From Chitinophaga costaii (GTDB lineage: Bacteria; Bacteroidota; Bacteroidia; Chitinophagales; Chitinophagaceae), in assembly GCF_900094705.1 (NCBI RefSeq), contig NZ_FMAR01000006.1:1-64000 (forward strand): a stretch of 64,000 nt of DNA, written 5' to 3'. The position numbers and the translations under genes are program-made. Below, one piece after another: positions 55,483 to 64,000 of this stretch. The notes beneath the pieces were generated by a model that searched no databases, was not told the DNA's origin, and saw nothing but the letters and a program-made list of their open reading frames with translations. Positions within the stretch are counted from its first letter, which is position 1, and each line of letters starts with the position of its first letter.

Positions 55483-55542
55483 TAAAAATAGCAACGCCCA
55501 CTAGCGCAGTGCCGGCGGAGGCTAAAATATTTTCTGCAAATA

Positions 55543-57207
55543 TCAACTTAAATAAGTACCCACAATTGGCACACGGCGCCCTACGCCAAAGGCTTTGGAG
55601 GATACGCGGATGATGGGGCAAAATTGGTTGCGCTTGTATTCATTATTGTTTACCAGCTTCAGCGTACGGGCCACCAGCGCCGCATCGAAGCCACGGGCCA
55701 CGATCTCCCGGGGTCCCTGGCGGCGCTCAATATACTGGTACAATAATTTGTCCAGCACGGCGTAGTCGGGCAGGCTATCACTGTCTTTCTGGTTAGGCCG
55801 CAATTCTGCACTGGGGGCCTTATCGATAATATTAGCCGGGATAATCTCCCCATGGCGGTTAATATAGCGGGCCAGCGCATATACCTGCATTTTATACAAG
55901 TCGCCAATTACAGACAATCCGCCGGCCATATCGCCATACAATGTACCATAACCGGTAGAAAGCTCGCTCTTGTTGGAGGTATTGAGCAAAATATAACCGA
56001 ACTTATTGGAAAGCCCCATCAGCAAGTTTCCCCGGATGCGGGACTGCGTATTTTCTTCCGCTACATTAAACGGCAGGCCGTTGAACAGTGGGTTTAATGT
56101 ATGCAGAAACGATTCATAAATATCGTGAATACGCACAATGTCGTATGGGTTACCGAGATGCTTAGACAATGCCACCGCATCATCCACCGAATGCTCCGAG
56201 GAGTAGGGTGAAGGCAGGAGAATGGCGCGCACATTGTCTTTACCCAATGCCTCGCAAGCCACGGCCAGCACCACGGCACTGTCTATCCCGCCAGAGCTGC
56301 CGAGGATAGCTTTGGTAAAACCCATCTTGCCAAAATAATCGCGGATGCCTAGCAGTAATGCCTGGTATATGCGATCGATATTGTAATCAAACACCAGCTC
56401 CGTGACGTCTGGTGCCACCTCCACCTGCTTCACTGCATTACCAACGGATAAGGATTCCAGCTCAATGCTGCCCAATGCTTCTTCAAAGTAGGGCAATTCT
56501 TTCACCACATTGCCCTGCGCGTCAAACACCAGCGATCCTCCATCAAACACGATCTCCGTTTGCGAGCCTACCGTATTGCAGTACAGCATAGGCAGTTTAT
56601 ATTTCAGTACATTGGCGCGGATAATTTCTTTGCGCTCATGTGCATGATCATAATCAAAAGGCGATGCGCTTAAATTGATCATTATATCCGGTTGCTGTAG
56701 GATGAGATGATCCATAGGACACTCGCGGTATAGCGGATTATCACCCAGATTCCAGATATCTTCACACACCGTTACAGCCAGTTTTTTCCCTTTAAACGGT
56801 ATCACCGACCATTCAAAGCCCGGCTCAAAATAGCGGTACTCGTCGAACACATCGTAAGTCGGCAACAGGGTTTTGTGTACCACTTGTTTTACTTCACCTT
56901 CATACAGGAACCAGGCCGCGTTGAAAAGGTCTTTACCAGACAATTGCGGGTTGCGGGCAGGCCCGCCTAACAGCACGGCAATGTCGGTTGCATGCGCTTT
57001 GATCGCATCAATGGCGGCATAGCTCCGGGCAATGAAGTCTTCAAATTCCAGGAAATCGCGGGGCGGATAACCACACACACAAAGTTCGGAGAACACCACC
57101 AGGTCTGCCTGCTGCGCTTTAGCCGCGGCAATGCCGGCGATGATCTTTGCTGTATTTTTCTCAAAATTACCGATGTGGTAATTTTGCTGTGCCAGTACAA
57201 TTTTCAT
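55543..57207 (-). CDS. nadE: Glutamine-dependent NAD+ synthetase
   Basis: From ATG 57207 the product has 554 residues in two domains: an N-terminal nitrilase-like glutaminase with E in FSELCVCGYPP, K in VHKTLLPTYDVFDE and C in VTVCEDIWN as the catalytic triad, and a C-terminal synthetase with the ATP P-loop SGGIDSAVV and the NTSNKSELSTGYGTLYGD region. It amidates nicotinic acid adenine dinucleotide using glutamine. In-frame codons before 57207 (MDRTIRSS...) look non-coding and hold a small inverted repeat. serS follows on the same strand but has its own -7 box. Confidence 0.95.
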   Translation of the reverse strand: MKIVLAQQNYHIGNFEKNTAKIIAGIAAAKAQQADLVVFSELCVCGYPPRDFLEFEDFIARSYAAIDAIKAHATDIAVLLGGPARNPQLSGKDLFNAAWFLYEGEVKQVVHKTLLPTYDVFDEYRYFEPGFEWSVIPFKGKKLAVTVCEDIWNLGDNPLYRECPMDHLILQQPDIMINLSASPFDYDHAHERKEIIRANVLKYKLPMLYCNTVGSQTEIVFDGGSLVFDAQGNVVKELPYFEEALGSIELESLSVGNAVKQVEVAPDVTELVFDYNIDRIYQALLLGIRDYFGKMGFTKAILGSSGGIDSAVVLAVACEALGKDNVRAILLPSPYSSEHSVDDAVALSKHLGNPYDIVRIHDIYESFLHTLNPLFNGLPFNVAEENTQSRIRGNLLMGLSNKFGYILLNTSNKSELSTGYGTLYGDMAGGLSVIGDLYKMQVYALARYINRHGEIIPANIIDKAPSAELRPNQKDSDSLPDYAVLDKLLYQYIERRQGPREIVARGFDAALVARTLKLVNNNEYKRNQFCPIIRVSSKAFGVGRRVPIVGTYLS

Positions 57208-57457
57208 AGTTACAAGTGAGTCGTTAATGGAGGATCGAATGGTACGATCCATTTACAATGAACGTTTAATCTTTTTCGTATTGTTCCCATATCTTATTGT
57301 TCCCAGAAGCACCGCCCCCGCTTGTCACAGACTCCGGATATGGTACTGTAGCCAAGGCCGGCATGGTGAAAAGGCAACCTGGCAGTATTCGTTTTATGCA
57401 AATATTTTTAATACGAAACAGTTTAAATACTTTTAGGCGATTATTTCAGAAAAAACG

Positions 57458-58546
57458 ATGCAAAGGTACACTATTAAAAACATAACGGGCAGTGCCGGAA
57501 TACTGCTGCTGCTCGCACTTACAGCCTGTACGCGTACGCGCAAAACGCCCGATGTAAGTAATATCCCCATCACCGTAAAGATAATTCGATTTGACCAGGA
57601 TCTGTACCGCACAGATACGAATCAGGTAGCCGCAGGACTGCACCAGCTTTACCTGAAATATCCGGGTTTCCTGCCTACTTACCTGAAAGATATCATGAAT
57701 TTTGGCCCGTATAACGACAGTGCCACTACCACGCCGGTAATATCCGCAAACGAACCGGAGGGTGCTGCACCCCGTATGACGCAGGCCGGTGCGGTGCAGA
57801 AAATGCTGACCAATCCGGACCTGCGCCGGCTACAGGCCGCCGTGGATCAGCAGTTCAGCGATATGAGCCATATCAACCAACAACTGGCACAGGCCTTCCG
57901 GTACACTAAATATTATATCCCCGCTTTCCAGCCACCAAAAGTTATCTCCTTTACATCTGCCATCAGTAATTATGGTGCCATAACAGTAGATTCTATCCTG
58001 GGCATTGGCCTGGATATGTACCTTGGCGCAGATTTCGGCGTGTACCAGCAGATACCGGATCTTCCCAATTACATGATCCGCAGGTTTTCCAAAGAATACC
58101 TGGTAGCCGATGCCATGAAGGCACTGGAGCAGCAGCGATACCCCCCGGAAAAAACCGGCAGCCGCCTGCTGGCGCAGATGGTAGACGCAGGCCGGCAACA
58201 GTATTTCCTGGAAATGGTGCTACCCACTACCCCAGACAGCATCCGCACCGGCTACACACAAGACCAGTTAAACTGGTGTCACGACAATGAACAATTGATC
58301 TGGCAATACTTTGTGCAGCGCAACCTGCTCTACATTACAGACTGGCAGGAAACCACGCATTACATGGGCGAAGGACCCAGCACCCAAGGTATGCCCCCTG
58401 GCTCTCCAGGGCAGATAGGAATATTTGTGGGTTGGCAAATCGTAAGGTCCTACATGGAACGCCATCCCGATGTAACGTTGCAGCAATTGATGGAGATAAA
58501 AGATCCTGTGCAGCTTTTTAATGAAGCGAAGTATAAACCAAAATAA
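57458..58546 (+). CDS. gldB: Gliding motility lipoprotein GldB-like
   Basis: The 362-residue product has a lipoprotein signal (lipobox LTAC, cysteine at about 24) and a GldB-type mature domain: ITVKIIRFDQDLYRTDTNQVAAGLHQLYLKYP near the start, and later FISAISNYGAITVDSILGIGLDMYLG-like and PDLPNYMIRRFSKEYLVADAMKALEQQ parts. GldB is essential for gliding and type IX secretion in Flavobacterium; homologues are kept in non-gliding Bacteroidota too, so motility is not proven. TACTTTTA at 57428-57435 (22 bases before the ATG) is a likely -7 box. Confidence 0.85.
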   Translation: MQRYTIKNITGSAGILLLLALTACTRTRKTPDVSNIPITVKIIRFDQDLYRTDTNQVAAGLHQLYLKYPGFLPTYLKDIMNFGPYNDSATTTPVISANEPEGAAPRMTQAGAVQKMLTNPDLRRLQAAVDQQFSDMSHINQQLAQAFRYTKYYIPAFQPPKVISFTSAISNYGAITVDSILGIGLDMYLGADFGVYQQIPDLPNYMIRRFSKEYLVADAMKALEQQRYPPEKTGSRLLAQMVDAGRQQYFLEMVLPTTPDSIRTGYTQDQLNWCHDNEQLIWQYFVQRNLLYITDWQETTHYMGEGPSTQGMPPGSPGQIGIFVGWQIVRSYMERHPDVTLQQLMEIKDPVQLFNEAKYKPK

Positions 58547-58719
58547 AGCAGAAGCGAGGGTAGTGGATTTTTCAACGCACGCCTCAAGGCACCTTTATTT
58601 ATTCACCGGCAACATGGCGCATATAGTTTAGGGTACAACACCAACAATATATCAGGGAGATTTTGATGGGCGCGAGATAAGAAAAACAGGCCACTTTTGA
58701 CGCAACAAACTGACAACAA

Positions 58720-59106
58720 TTAATTCAGCTTAAACGGTACAATCATCTGGAATTCCGGAATTTTAACTTCGAACAGCTTTTTGTCTAGCTGGTTTTCCAT
58801 TTGATAAGTGCCGTACATTTTGCCAAGCTCGGTGCGGAGATTGGAACCCGAAACGTACTGATAGCTTTCGCCAGAGGCCAGCAAGGGCTGAACGCCCACT
58901 ACACCCTCTCCTTCTACCTCGCGGTGAGTACCATTAGAATCAATAATGTACCAGTGGCGGCGGAGGAGCTTGATAGGGAAAGTATTATTATTTTCAATGG
59001 TAATGCGGTAGGCAAACATAAACTCGCTACCAACAGGATTGGAGTAGTCTGGTTGATAAAATGTTTCAACGCTGATGGTGATTCCCTCTGTTACCTTCTT
59101 TACCAT
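58720..59106 (-). CDS. apaG: ApaG domain protein
   Basis: The 128-residue single Fn3-like ApaG domain has VTEGITISVETFYQPDYSNP, FMFAYRITIENNNTFPIKLLRRHWYIID, GTHREVEGEGVVGVQPLLASGE and YMYGTYQMEN-type strands, all typical of ApaG. In E. coli it is tied to cobalt/magnesium resistance; its real activity is unclear. It is a single gene on the minus strand. The next upstream gene is the small HExxH protein, 68 bases away, so they may be co-transcribed. Confidence 0.92.
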   Translation of the reverse strand: MVKKVTEGITISVETFYQPDYSNPVGSEFMFAYRITIENNNTFPIKLLRRHWYIIDSNGTHREVEGEGVVGVQPLLASGESYQYVSGSNLRTELGKMYGTYQMENQLDKKLFEVKIPEFQMIVPFKLN

Positions 59107-59174
59107 AAAAAACAGCCTTTACTGTAAAAATAAGTAAATAATTCCAGCTTTGGGTCCATTTGACCCCAAGATGG

Positions 59175-59513
59175 CTATGCTTTCGGTGCAAAATCGATAT
59201 TTTTCAGCAGTTCAGGGTCATTTTCAGCCTCCCTGGCCGCAATTTCAAATGCATTTTGATAATACCCATGCCGGTGAAACTCCCGCCAGTACAGCCAAAG
59301 GAATCGCAATATCCCATATTGCCGGTATTGGTACACGTGACAAACCTCATGCCGCATCCAACCTGCATCAGACAGGAATCCCTGCCGGCTTACCCCATGC
59401 AGATAAATGGTGCAACCCACTACCATGGCCATTTGAGAGCTTCGCATACGCTTTGCTGCCAGTTTTGCCAGCCATGCATCTTCTTTAATATGTACTACTA
59501 ATTTGCGTATCAT
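59175..59513 (-). CDS. Small HExxH protein, minigluzincin-like
   Basis: The 112-residue product has H55-E-V-C-H59 in MRHEVCHVYQYRQYG, and about 30 residues later NAFEIAAREAE, whose first Glu (about 90) would be the third zinc ligand in gluzincins. There is no signal peptide; one mildly hydrophobic N-terminal stretch is seen. Similar short HExxH proteins occur singly in Bacteroidota genomes, without known substrates. The motif pair is what I see; protease activity is an inference. Confidence 0.6.
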   Translation of the reverse strand: MIRKLVVHIKEDAWLAKLAAKRMRSSQMAMVVGCTIYLHGVSRQGFLSDAGWMRHEVCHVYQYRQYGILRFLWLYWREFHRHGYYQNAFEIAAREAENDPELLKNIDFAPKA

Positions 59514-59657
59514 TACTATAAATGGAATCGCCAGGAAAGGGTAAACGCTGGCTACATTGCCCTGGCACTAGCTGCACCACGCTTAGGGAGTGCATTGCTT
59601 CATCCCGGGAAAAATATCCGCCCAGGAGCACAGGGCGGCCTAACCTGCTATTATGAT

Positions 59658-60197
59658 TTACGGTTTGTAGTCCGCATGTACCGTAACGTCTACCACCTCG
59701 GCAATATTTTCCAGCATCAGGCTAGGAATTTTGATGGAATGATCTACCAATTTAATCTGGAAATTCGCGTCGCTGATAACCTCTGTTCCTTTTATCTGCA
59801 AGGTTCCCTTTTCTTCATAGGGGCGGCTTACACCATGCAGCAGCAAATCACCTTTTACCACCACCGCGTATTTACCATCCTTGCTTAAATCGGCAGCGGT
59901 TATAATAACACCTTTAAATTCAGCTGCCGGGTATTTACCGGACTCCAGGTAGCTATCATTGAAATGGTCTTTCATCAGCTTGTATTTAAATGCAAATGAA
60001 TTGACCGGTACCTTAAAATAAATCTCTTTTGTTTTTACATTCAGCGTAGTAAATGCCTGCATCGTTTGCGCTTTAATATCTTCCAGTGGCGTGGAAGAAA
60101 AGAAAGACACCGAAGCAGTTTTATCCGTACGCACATCCTGTGCAAACCCAGTACTGGAAGCCATTCCCAACATCATCCATAATAAATATCTTCTCAT
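59658..60197 (-). CDS. YceI family secreted lipocalin-like protein
   Basis: The 179-residue product has a signal peptide ending GFAQ (about residue 20), then the YceI beta-barrel pattern: VRTDKTASVSFFSSTPLEDIKAQ, MKDHFNDSYLESGKYPAAEFKG, VKGDLLLHGVSRPYEEKGTL and IKLVDHSIKIPSLML. YceI proteins bind isoprenoid or lipid ligands in the periplasm. Ligand unknown. The gene stands alone before a 370-base gap. Confidence 0.9.
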   Translation of the reverse strand: MRRYLLWMMLGMASSTGFAQDVRTDKTASVSFFSSTPLEDIKAQTMQAFTTLNVKTKEIYFKVPVNSFAFKYKLMKDHFNDSYLESGKYPAAEFKGVIITAADLSKDGKYAVVVKGDLLLHGVSRPYEEKGTLQIKGTEVISDANFQIKLVDHSIKIPSLMLENIAEVVDVTVHADYKP

Positions 60198-60566
60198 AAT
60201 ATAACATTAATTCATCATCCCGTTACGCATCCAGCAGACAATGCTATCTATTTACTGGCCATCAGGGAAGGGAAATCTTGTGCTTTTGGCATAATGGCAT
60301 TTGTCCTGGCTACATGACCCCGGAAAATTGCTTTGGTCCCGCTAATATAATTTTTAAGTTGATCCACTGGCAGAAAAATTTGCCTTAGTCCCCGGATGGG
60401 TACTGTCCGGTATGGCTGCCGTTACCCATGGCTATCATCCGCTGGGTGGCCATTGTGGCTGAGTCAAATTGCCAGCCGGCCCATCTCCTCCTCCGCATTT
60501 TTTAGGCAGTTGAGTAGGACTAAATGAGTATTTTTGACCGGAGCTTATCCGCTAAAAATATTGCCC
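60198..60566. other. Intergenic region between yceI and murF
   Basis: No convincing gene is present. A 39-codon minus-strand frame (60248-60367, GTG start, product starting VDQLKNYISGTKAIF) has plausible amino-acid composition and might be a small gene or gene remnant, but it has no support beyond that. The murF promoter must lie here, but I do not see a clear TAnnTTTG box. Confidence 0.35.
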
Positions 60567-61841
60567 GTGCAAAATCTTTCTGCTTTATACGACCGCTATC
60601 GCGCCCATTCTTCCATCCAGACCGATACCCGCAAGTTGCAGCCTGGCGATATTTTTTTCGCCCTCAAAGGGCCCCACTTTAACGGTAATGCTTATGCCGA
60701 GCAGGCATTGGCCGCAGGGGCGGCCTACGCCGTTGTAGATGATCCAGCCTTTTATACCCAGCCCGATAAAATGATGTTGGTACCTGACGCCCTGCAAACC
60801 CTGCAAAGATTGGCCAATCTGCACCGGCGGGCGCTGGATATTCCTTTTCTGGCCATTACCGGCACCAACGGGAAAACCACTACGAAAGAATTGATAAATG
60901 CCGTACTCTCCAGCCACTTCAAAACCGTGGCCACAGAGGGCAATCTCAATAATCATATCGGCGTGCCGCTCACCTTATTAAAAATCCCCACTGGCACCGA
61001 GATCGCCGTAATAGAAATGGGCGCCAACCACCAGCGCGAAATAGCTGGCTACTGTGAAGTAGCCATGCCTACACACGGCCTGATTACCAATATCGGGAAA
61101 GCACATTTGGAAGGTTTTGGCGGTCCTGAAGGGGTGAAAATTGCCAAAGGAGAACTGTACGATTACCTGCGCGCTCACGAGGGTACTGCATTTGTATGCA
61201 CCGACTATGATTATCTGCTGCCTATGGCTAAAGGCATCCCCCAAATCATTACCTACGGCGGCCACGATGCCAGCTATCAGGGCCAGGCTATTGCCGGTTC
61301 CGCCCTGCTGGCTGTAACCCTGAAAGGTAGCGATGCCCCGATACAAACCCACCTGGTGGGTGCTTATAACACGGCTAATGTACTAGCCGCTGTAGCCGTT
61401 GGCCGGCACTTTGGCGTGCCGGAAGCCAGCATCCGCACGGCCCTGGAAGGATATGTGCCTTCCAACAATCGTTCGCAGGTTATACAGCAAGGCAGCAACA
61501 CCATTATCATGGACGCCTATAATGCCAATCCTTCCAGCATGCGGGCAGCCATTGAAAACTTTGCGGGTTTAAACGCTCCCAAAAAGGTATTGCTGCTTGG
61601 CGGTATGATGGAATTGGGAGCAGACAGCATTGAGGAACACCAGGCGCTGGTAGACCTGCTCCAGCAAACCCACTGGCATGCGGTGGTGCTGGTGGGCGGC
61701 GATTTCAGCAAAGTGAAACATCCCTACCTTTTTCTGCCCGATGCCGCCGCAGCCCACCAATGGCTGGCGCAGCAACAGTTTCAGCATACCTACCTGCTCA
61801 TCAAGGGATCAAGAAGTGTGGGGATGGAAAAGGTATTGTAG
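60567..61841 (+). CDS. murF: UDP-N-acetylmuramoyl-tripeptide-D-alanyl-D-alanine ligase (MurF)
   Basis: From GTG 60567 the product has about 424 residues: the N-terminal UDP-binding part SIQTDTRKLQPGDIFFALKGPHFNGN, ATP P-loop ITGTNGKTTTKEL, EGNLNNHIGVPLTLL, EMGANHQREIAGYC, NIGKAHLEGFGG, and the C-terminal NRSQVIQQGSNTIIMDAYNANPSSM. It adds D-Ala-D-Ala to the peptidoglycan precursor. No ATG is in frame near the expected start; TTG 60534 and TTG 60561 are alternatives. GTG 60567 (MQNLSALYDRYR) gives the usual family N-terminus. Transcription ends at a double terminator. Confidence 0.94.
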   Translation: MQNLSALYDRYRAHSSIQTDTRKLQPGDIFFALKGPHFNGNAYAEQALAAGAAYAVVDDPAFYTQPDKMMLVPDALQTLQRLANLHRRALDIPFLAITGTNGKTTTKELINAVLSSHFKTVATEGNLNNHIGVPLTLLKIPTGTEIAVIEMGANHQREIAGYCEVAMPTHGLITNIGKAHLEGFGGPEGVKIAKGELYDYLRAHEGTAFVCTDYDYLLPMAKGIPQIITYGGHDASYQGQAIAGSALLAVTLKGSDAPIQTHLVGAYNTANVLAAVAVGRHFGVPEASIRTALEGYVPSNNRSQVIQQGSNTIIMDAYNANPSSMRAAIENFAGLNAPKKVLLLGGMMELGADSIEEHQALVDLLQQTHWHAVVLVGGDFSKVKHPYLFLPDAAAAHQWLAQQQFQHTYLLIKGSRSVGMEKVL

Positions 61842-61860
61842 ATCACCTACACACCTTATT

Positions 61861-61902
61861 AAAAACGCCCGCTGGCAGCTTATGCCGACGGGCGTTTTAT
61901 TT
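61861..61902 (+). terminator. First terminator after murF
   Basis: AAAACGCCCG (61862-61871) and CGGGCGTTTT (61889-61898) form a perfect 10-bp stem. An inner stem (GGCA/TGCC) extends it, and T follows. Confidence 0.8.
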
Positions 61903-61921
61903 CCAGGATGGACAAAAAAAT

Positions 61922-61952
61922 ACCTGCAAGCTGGAAAGCCCGCAGGTTTTTC
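61922..61952 (+). terminator. Second hairpin after murF
   Basis: ACCTGC (61922-61927) and GCAGGT (61942-61947) form a 6-bp stem with a 14-base loop, followed by TTTTTC-like sequence. It is probably a back-up terminator. Confidence 0.5.
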
Positions 61953-62312
61953 ATAACCTATGCCAACTTTAGAGTAAAAATGTGCTGCCAAGGACCTATG
62001 AGAAAATTACTCCAGGACAATGACCTATATATTGAATAAGATAATTTCTATAGAGGTAGCGTGTGCGATTGATAATGGTTCTGGTAAAAAACTGATTCCG
62101 GCTATAAAAATGGTCTGTGCATTCAGTTAACAATGTTCCCCTTTCTACGAACTCTACAAGAGTTTTATCCCAATTAACTTCAGGAATACGTACGAATAGA
62201 TATGTTCTATGGATTTTAAATACCAAAAAAACTTTTAATTATTGATAATGAATAGATTAAAACATCCCCTGCTTTCTTAAAATCCAACTATCGTTAACGG
62301 GTATACGAAAGC
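61953..62312. other. AT-rich intergenic region between murF and the epimerase gene
   Basis: This is 360 bases, strikingly AT-rich compared with both neighbours. A 76-codon minus-strand frame (61996-62226, product starting MVFKIHRTYLFVRIP) is open but resembles no family and has no promoter or terminator that I can see. It could be a small orphan gene or chance. Confidence 0.35.
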
Positions 62313-62714
62313 TTACCGGATTTCCTGGCATAGCTCTATTAGTACGCCATGGGTATCTTTGGGATGAACGAAGCATATAAGTTTATGATCGGCGCCCTGT
62401 TTGGGGGTTTCATTAAGCAGGGTAAACCCCTCCCTGCGCAGGCGGGCCATTTCAGCATGAATATCTTCCACCTCGAACGCAATATGGTGAAGGCCTTCTC
62501 CTTTCTTGTCGAGGAATCGTTTAATGGCGCTGTTCTCGCCAGTGGCTTCCAGCAATTCTATTTTGGTATGGCCCTGTTGGAAAAAAGCCGTTAATACCTG
62601 CTCGCTTTCTACCAACTCCTTTTTGTAACAGGGTGTGTTTAGCAGGCGTTCATATAGCGGAATGGCCTTCTCCAATGTGTAAACGGCAATGCCTATATGT
62701 TCTACTTTCTGCAT
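62313..62714 (-). CDS. mce: Methylmalonyl-CoA epimerase
   Basis: From ATG 62714 the product has 133 residues in the VOC fold: MQKVEHIGIAVYTLEKAIPLYERLL, LTAFFQQGHTKIELLEATGENSAIKRFLDKKGEGLHHIAFEV, and HGVLIELCQ, which contain the metal-binding H, H and E. This is the epimerase pattern rather than a generic glyoxalase (EHIGIAV, GEGLHHI). It interconverts the R and S forms of methylmalonyl-CoA in propionate metabolism. An in-frame start 19 codons upstream is less likely. Divergent from iscS. Confidence 0.92.
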   Translation of the reverse strand: MQKVEHIGIAVYTLEKAIPLYERLLNTPCYKKELVESEQVLTAFFQQGHTKIELLEATGENSAIKRFLDKKGEGLHHIAFEVEDIHAEMARLRREGFTLLNETPKQGADHKLICFVHPKDTHGVLIELCQEIR

Positions 62715-62858
62715 GGCAGGTAAGACGGTTTTAGGGGCCGCCGGGTTTGTAAGTAAGCTATTCCCCGGCATTTGGCAAAACTTATTTCCATGTCATGTGG
62801 CTGTCGCATTTTATACAAGTGCAAGGTTCCAAAAGACCTTTCTTTGTAAATTTACAAT

Positions 62859-64000
62859 ATGCAATCTCCCATCTACCTCGATTATAATGCTACCACGCCT
62901 TGCGACCCGCAGGTGTTGGACACCATGCTGCCATACTTTACCCAACAATTTGGCAATGCCGCCAGTACCCATCCCCTGGGCTGGTCTGCCGGCGCCGCCG
63001 TGGAAAAGGCCCGTGGGCAGGTGGCCCAGTTAATCGGTGCCACTGCGCAGGAGATCATATTTACCTCCGGTGCCACCGAGGCTGATAACCTGGGTATTAA
63101 AGGAGTGTTTGAAGCTTACGCTGCCAAGGGGCATCATATCATTACCGTGGCCACGGAACATAAGGCCGTGCTGGACACCTGCCATCACCTGGAAAAACTG
63201 GGTGCCCAAGTCACCTATCTGCCGGTAGATTCCTTGGGGCATATTAGCCTGGAAGCCCTCGAAAATGCCATTACCCCACAAACCATCCTGATATCGGTGA
63301 TGTATGCCAATAACGAAACCGGCGTTATTCACCCCATCCGGGCTATTGGCGCAATCGCCAAAAAGTACGGCATTCTTTTTATGACAGACGCCACCCAGGC
63401 CGTAGGCAAAATACCGGTGAATGTAGTGGAAGACGGCATAGACCTGCTGGCCTGTAGCGCACACAAGATCTATGGACCCAAGGGTGTGGGTGCACTGTAT
63501 GTGCGCCGCAAAGATCCAAGGGTAACACTGACCGCCCAAATGGACGGGGGCGGCCATGAACGCGGCTTCCGCTCTGGCACTATGAATGTGCCTGGCATTG
63601 TGGGTTTTGGCAAAGCAGCAGAACTATGCCGCCTGCACCTATCCGAAGAATATACCCGCCTCTCCTCCCTGCGTAACACGCTGGAAAATGGGCTGCTGGC
63701 ACTAGGCCAGGTTACGGTAAACGGCGACACCAGCCATCGCTTGCCACAGGTAAGCAACCTGGCTTTCGGCCACGTGTCTGGCGAAATGCTATCGGCGGCA
63801 TTTACCAGCAAGGTGGCCATTTCCTCCGGATCGGCCTGTACAGCGGCCAGCATGGAGCCTAGTTTTGTGCTACTGGCCATGGGCATACCGGACGAACTAG
63901 CAAGAGCCTCCCTGAGACTGAGTGTAGGACGGTTTACTACGGAGGCGGAAATAACTACTGTAGTGGAAACTATCAGCACCGCGGTAAGCAAGTTGCGCCA
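62859..64000 (+). CDS. iscS: Cysteine desulfurase, IscS/NifS class (3' end cut by window)
   Basis: From ATG 62859 the first 380 codons are in the window, without a stop. PLP-dependent class V fold: MQSPIYLDYNATTPCDP start, ATEHKAVLDT, DATQAVGKIPV, PLP lysine K203 in CSAHKIYGPKG, and catalytic cysteine C327 in SSGSACTAAS on the mobile loop. The short loop before the cysteine (SGSAC) is the class I (IscS/NifS) form. It provides sulfur for Fe-S clusters and tRNA thiolation. Nearly the whole protein is visible; usual length is about 380-400. Confidence 0.95.
   Translation, partial: MQSPIYLDYNATTPCDPQVLDTMLPYFTQQFGNAASTHPLGWSAGAAVEKARGQVAQLIGATAQEIIFTSGATEADNLGIKGVFEAYAAKGHHIITVATEHKAVLDTCHHLEKLGAQVTYLPVDSLGHISLEALENAITPQTILISVMYANNETGVIHPIRAIGAIAKKYGILFMTDATQAVGKIPVNVVEDGIDLLACSAHKIYGPKGVGALYVRRKDPRVTLTAQMDGGGHERGFRSGTMNVPGIVGFGKAAELCRLHLSEEYTRLSSLRNTLENGLLALGQVTVNGDTSHRLPQVSNLAFGHVSGEMLSAAFTSKVAISSGSACTAASMEPSFVLLAMGIPDELARASLRLSVGRFTTEAEITTVVETISTAVSKLR

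Noticed and set aside
60248-60367. 39-codon minus-strand frame upstream of yceI
   Set aside because: Plausible composition but GTG start, no promoter or terminator of its own; kept only as a remark.

Overview
The window looks like a chromosomal segment of a member of the Bacteroidota, most likely of the Chitinophagaceae or a close relative. The reasons are a GldB-type lipoprotein, Bacteroidota-style promoter boxes (TTTG, about 18 bases, then TAnnTTTG), almost no Shine-Dalgarno sequences, a YWTD-free RHS core of the kind common in this phylum, and the gene families DUF6452/DUF6048, DUF1501/DUF1800, M13 peptidase and putative beta-barrel porin. The family assignment is an inference from the proteins as a whole; the sequence does not prove it. 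No rRNA, CRISPR array, insertion sequence or prophage was seen.

Layout. Positions 1-3000 are a visibly AT-rich accessory block on the minus strand, lying just past the 3' end of a tRNA-Ser(GCT) gene. It holds a secreted orphan protein, a short RHS-core protein whose C-terminus begins a DUF5615 (PIN-like, Mut7-C-type) nuclease fold, and a DUF433-like protein. The nuclease domain is interrupted at a run of eight A. In the -1 frame it continues without a stop for 67 residues, including the expected TNNIKDF motif, and ends 6 bases before the DUF433-like gene. This looks like an RHS toxin-immunity module built from the parts of a classical intracellular DUF5615/DUF433 toxin-antitoxin pair, with a frameshift-controlled or broken toxin end. 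It is the most interesting item here.

Positions 3400-36800 are core-like and gene-dense: a fatty-acid desaturase and fabF, uvrA, a DUF6452/DUF6048-like pair, elaA, an M28 peptidase, a tandem ATPase, an alpha-2-macroglobulin lipoprotein with penicillin-binding protein 1C (periplasmic protection and peptidoglycan), rarA, an M13 peptidase, a porin, an LpxH-like phosphoesterase, a DUF47/Pit phosphate-uptake operon, rfbA-galE (nucleotide sugars), and an ECF sigma / anti-sigma-like / Spy-like operon. A gap of about 950 bases at 28246-29200 has no convincing gene.

Positions 36800-44400 hold the cell-shape operon mreB-mreC-mreD-mrdA-rodA read leftwards, followed by a metallo-beta-lactamase-fold gene. 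The whole 0.8-kb gap between rodA and that gene is repeat DNA: eight 7-bp units next to the start codon, then five near-perfect 120-bp units and one diverged copy, each carrying 7-bp units of the opposite polarity.

Positions 44500-64000 carry purD, a POT and an OPT peptide transporter, a lipoprotein, the DUF1501/DUF1800 pair, a GNAT acetyltransferase, a possible 36-codon gene with its own terminator, serS, nadE, gldB, apaG, a small HExxH protein, a YceI protein, murF, methylmalonyl-CoA epimerase and the 5' part of an IscS-type cysteine desulfurase that runs off the end.
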